Positions 5,544 to 6,799 of a DNA stretch of 6,799 nt are shown one piece after another (position 1 is the stretch's first letter; the number at the start of each line of letters is the position of its first letter). The notes under the pieces are model-generated. The model was not told the DNA's origin, ran no database searches, and saw only the letters and a program-made list of their open reading frames with translations. The position numbers were made by a program, and so were the translations under genes. This DNA is from Treponema sp. (GTDB lineage Bacteria; Spirochaetota; Spirochaetia; Treponematales; Breznakiellaceae), in contig JAIRTS010000028.1 of NCBI GenBank assembly GCA_031254795.1, positions 1 through 6,799 of the forward strand, written 5' to 3'.

Positions 5544-6799
5544 TCATTGAATTTCCTGCCGTATACCGCGCAGTCTTTCCTCTTCGCGGTACCTGTAGCT
5601 ATCCCAGAACTTTCCGTACTCCGCGACAATAATTGGAATCAGCGAAATGCCAAGCGTAATGAGCCAGTGATAGCCGCCCAATAACCGCGAATCCCAATGT
5701 GGAAGCAAACGGCGGTATCACGACAACGCCTGCGAGTACAAGGAACATAATACCCGCGCTTATCGGCAGTTAGAGGTTGTCTCTCATAGAGCGTTTGAAA
5801 ACGGAAATTCTGCTCTTGACTGTGAAGATGTGCAATAACAAAGTCCAGCCCAGTCGAGGAACGCCATCGTCTGCCCTATGCCGTGGGACGGCGAAAAATT
5901 TCCGGGGATTACCACGAATTTGCCGATGTAAAAGGCCAACAGTACCGTTAGGCTGCACAAGACTCTCTGTTGGATGATGACTTCCATAAGTCCGTCGGAG
6001 AAAAAACTTTCATCGCGGCCTATGGGTCTCCTTGTCATTATTCGCCTGTCGGATCATTCTTTCGCGAGGGCAAGGCCGGGAATACCGTTGCCTAACACGT
6101 TGATGATCAACAGCATTACGGGAATCACCCCCCTCCCTCCCCATCATGAAACCTGCCCTAAGATCATAATTACGATTTCGGAAATATTACAGACAATCAG
6201 GAAGTAGACGAGCTTTTTGATATTCGAGAAAGCCTCCCTTCCCCGCTTACCACCTCTATGATTGTCGAGAAATTGTCATCGACCAGGATCATGTCGGACG
6301 CGTTTTTGGTGACTTCCGTGCCGTTAATGCCCATCGAAACGCCGACATCGGCGGCTTTCAGCGTGGGCGCGTAGTTTACGCCGTCGCCTGTCATTGAGAC
6401 AACCGCACCCTTCTCCTGCCATGCCTGCACGATGCGGATTTTGTCCGACGGCGAAACCCTCGTGTATACGGAATAGAATTCAATGCTTTCAAAGAATTGC
6501 TTATCGGAAAGTTTTGAAAGTTCCTCTTCGGTGATTATGCCTTCTTTCACGTAAATTATGCCAGGCTCCCGCGCGATTACTGCCGCGGTTTCCGCATGAT
6601 CGCCCGCGATCATGATTGCGCGCGCTCCCGCTTTTTTTGCGCGGACTATCGCCGCCGCCGCTTCCGGGCGCGGAGGATCGATCAGGCCGATAAAGCCCTG
6701 AAAAACAAGATCCTTTTCCAGGCTGGAAAGGTCTTCCTTCGCGAGGATCGCGTCTGTTTCCTTGCGGGCAAGCGTAATTACACGCAACGCGTCGTGCGC
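5544..6799 (-). pseudogene. Calcium-type P-type ATPase, decayed C-terminal half (5' part outside window)
   Basis: Remnant of a P2-type cation pump of the calcium-ATPase group. The window holds the late cytoplasmic part and the C-terminal membrane helices; the DKTGT site would lie beyond 6799. The first frame runs from the edge to about 6246 and shows MIAGDHAETA, RVSPSDKIRIVQAWQEKG and MTGDGVNYAP; the last is normally GDGVNDAP, so an Asp has become Tyr (6371-6373). A shift near 6246 moves to the frame encoding NIKKLVYFLIVCNISEI, broken by stops at 6144-6146 and 6054-6056 but continuing through NVLGNGIPGLALAKE and RPIGRDESFF to GQTMAFL. A shift near 5850 gives LLHIFTVKSRISVFKRSMRD, then a stop (5770-5772). 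A last shift near 5673 gives LIPIIVAEYGKFWDSYRYRE and the natural TGA at 5544. Order and spacing match an intact pump, so this is one gene degraded in place by small lesions. A functional product is very unlikely. Confidence 0.88.

Noticed and set aside
5493..5684. Small plus-strand open frame after the kinase operon
   Set aside because: It is opposite the ATPase pseudogene, whose minus-strand translation gives the known C-terminus of the pump.
5974..6207. 77-codon plus-strand open frame
   Set aside because: It is antisense to the membrane segment of the ATPase remnant and has no independent support.
5544..6799. Separate small genes in place of a broken ATPase
   Set aside because: The open frames at about 5770-5958, 5784-6038 and 6197-6799 join in the right order into one P-type ATPase, so they are pieces of a single pseudogene and not separate genes.
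1..6799. CRISPR array, tRNA, rRNA, transposase or integrase
   Set aside because: No regularly spaced repeats, cloverleaf, ribosomal RNA segment or mobile-element protein motif was found on either strand.

Overview
The window looks like an accessory stretch of a bacterial chromosome of roughly 50% GC. It holds four protein-coding units: a truncated TRAP-type solute-binding lipoprotein gene on the minus strand (1-639), two intact hybrid histidine kinases in tandem on the plus strand (about 899-3226 and 3245-5455), and the decayed 3' part of a calcium-type P-type ATPase gene on the minus strand (5544-6799). No RNA gene, CRISPR array or transposase gene was recognised. The kinase architecture (7TM or Cache sensor, then HisKA, HATPase and a C-terminal receiver) next to a TRAP binding lipoprotein with a relaxed lipobox would suit an anaerobic gut bacterium such as a Treponema-like spirochaete. 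Synergistota or Firmicutes are also possible, and taxonomy cannot be settled from the sequence alone.

Layout. The binding-protein gene and the kinase pair diverge from a regulatory region of about 260 bp. Each side has a near-consensus sigma-70 promoter: TTGACA-17-TAGAAT for the binding protein, TTGCAA-17-TATACT with an extended TG for the kinases. Each promoter carries its own dyad at the -10/+1 region (GTTCGT-AAC-ACGAAC and CAATGCT-N8-AGCATTG), which look like operator sites. The kinase promoter lies inside the longest possible kinase reading frame, so the real start is probably GTG 899, giving a nearly leaderless message. The two kinase genes are 18 bp apart with a strong ribosome site between them and are almost certainly one operon. 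A near-perfect 38-bp palindrome sits in the last codons of the first kinase.

Working model (inference). The two kinases have different sensors, a 7TM-plus-PAS module and a periplasmic Cache-like module. Both end in a receiver and lack an HPt domain, so they must pass phosphate to a partner outside the window. The divergent binding protein may supply a ligand to the sensor or be a target of the system, but no DNA-binding regulator is present here.

The right end is a convergent pseudogene. The ATPase fragment has three apparent frameshifts, three in-frame stops and a Tyr in place of the second Asp of GDGVND, while both kinase genes next to it are fully open. A hairpin without a convincing U-tract lies between the kinase operon and the pseudogene.
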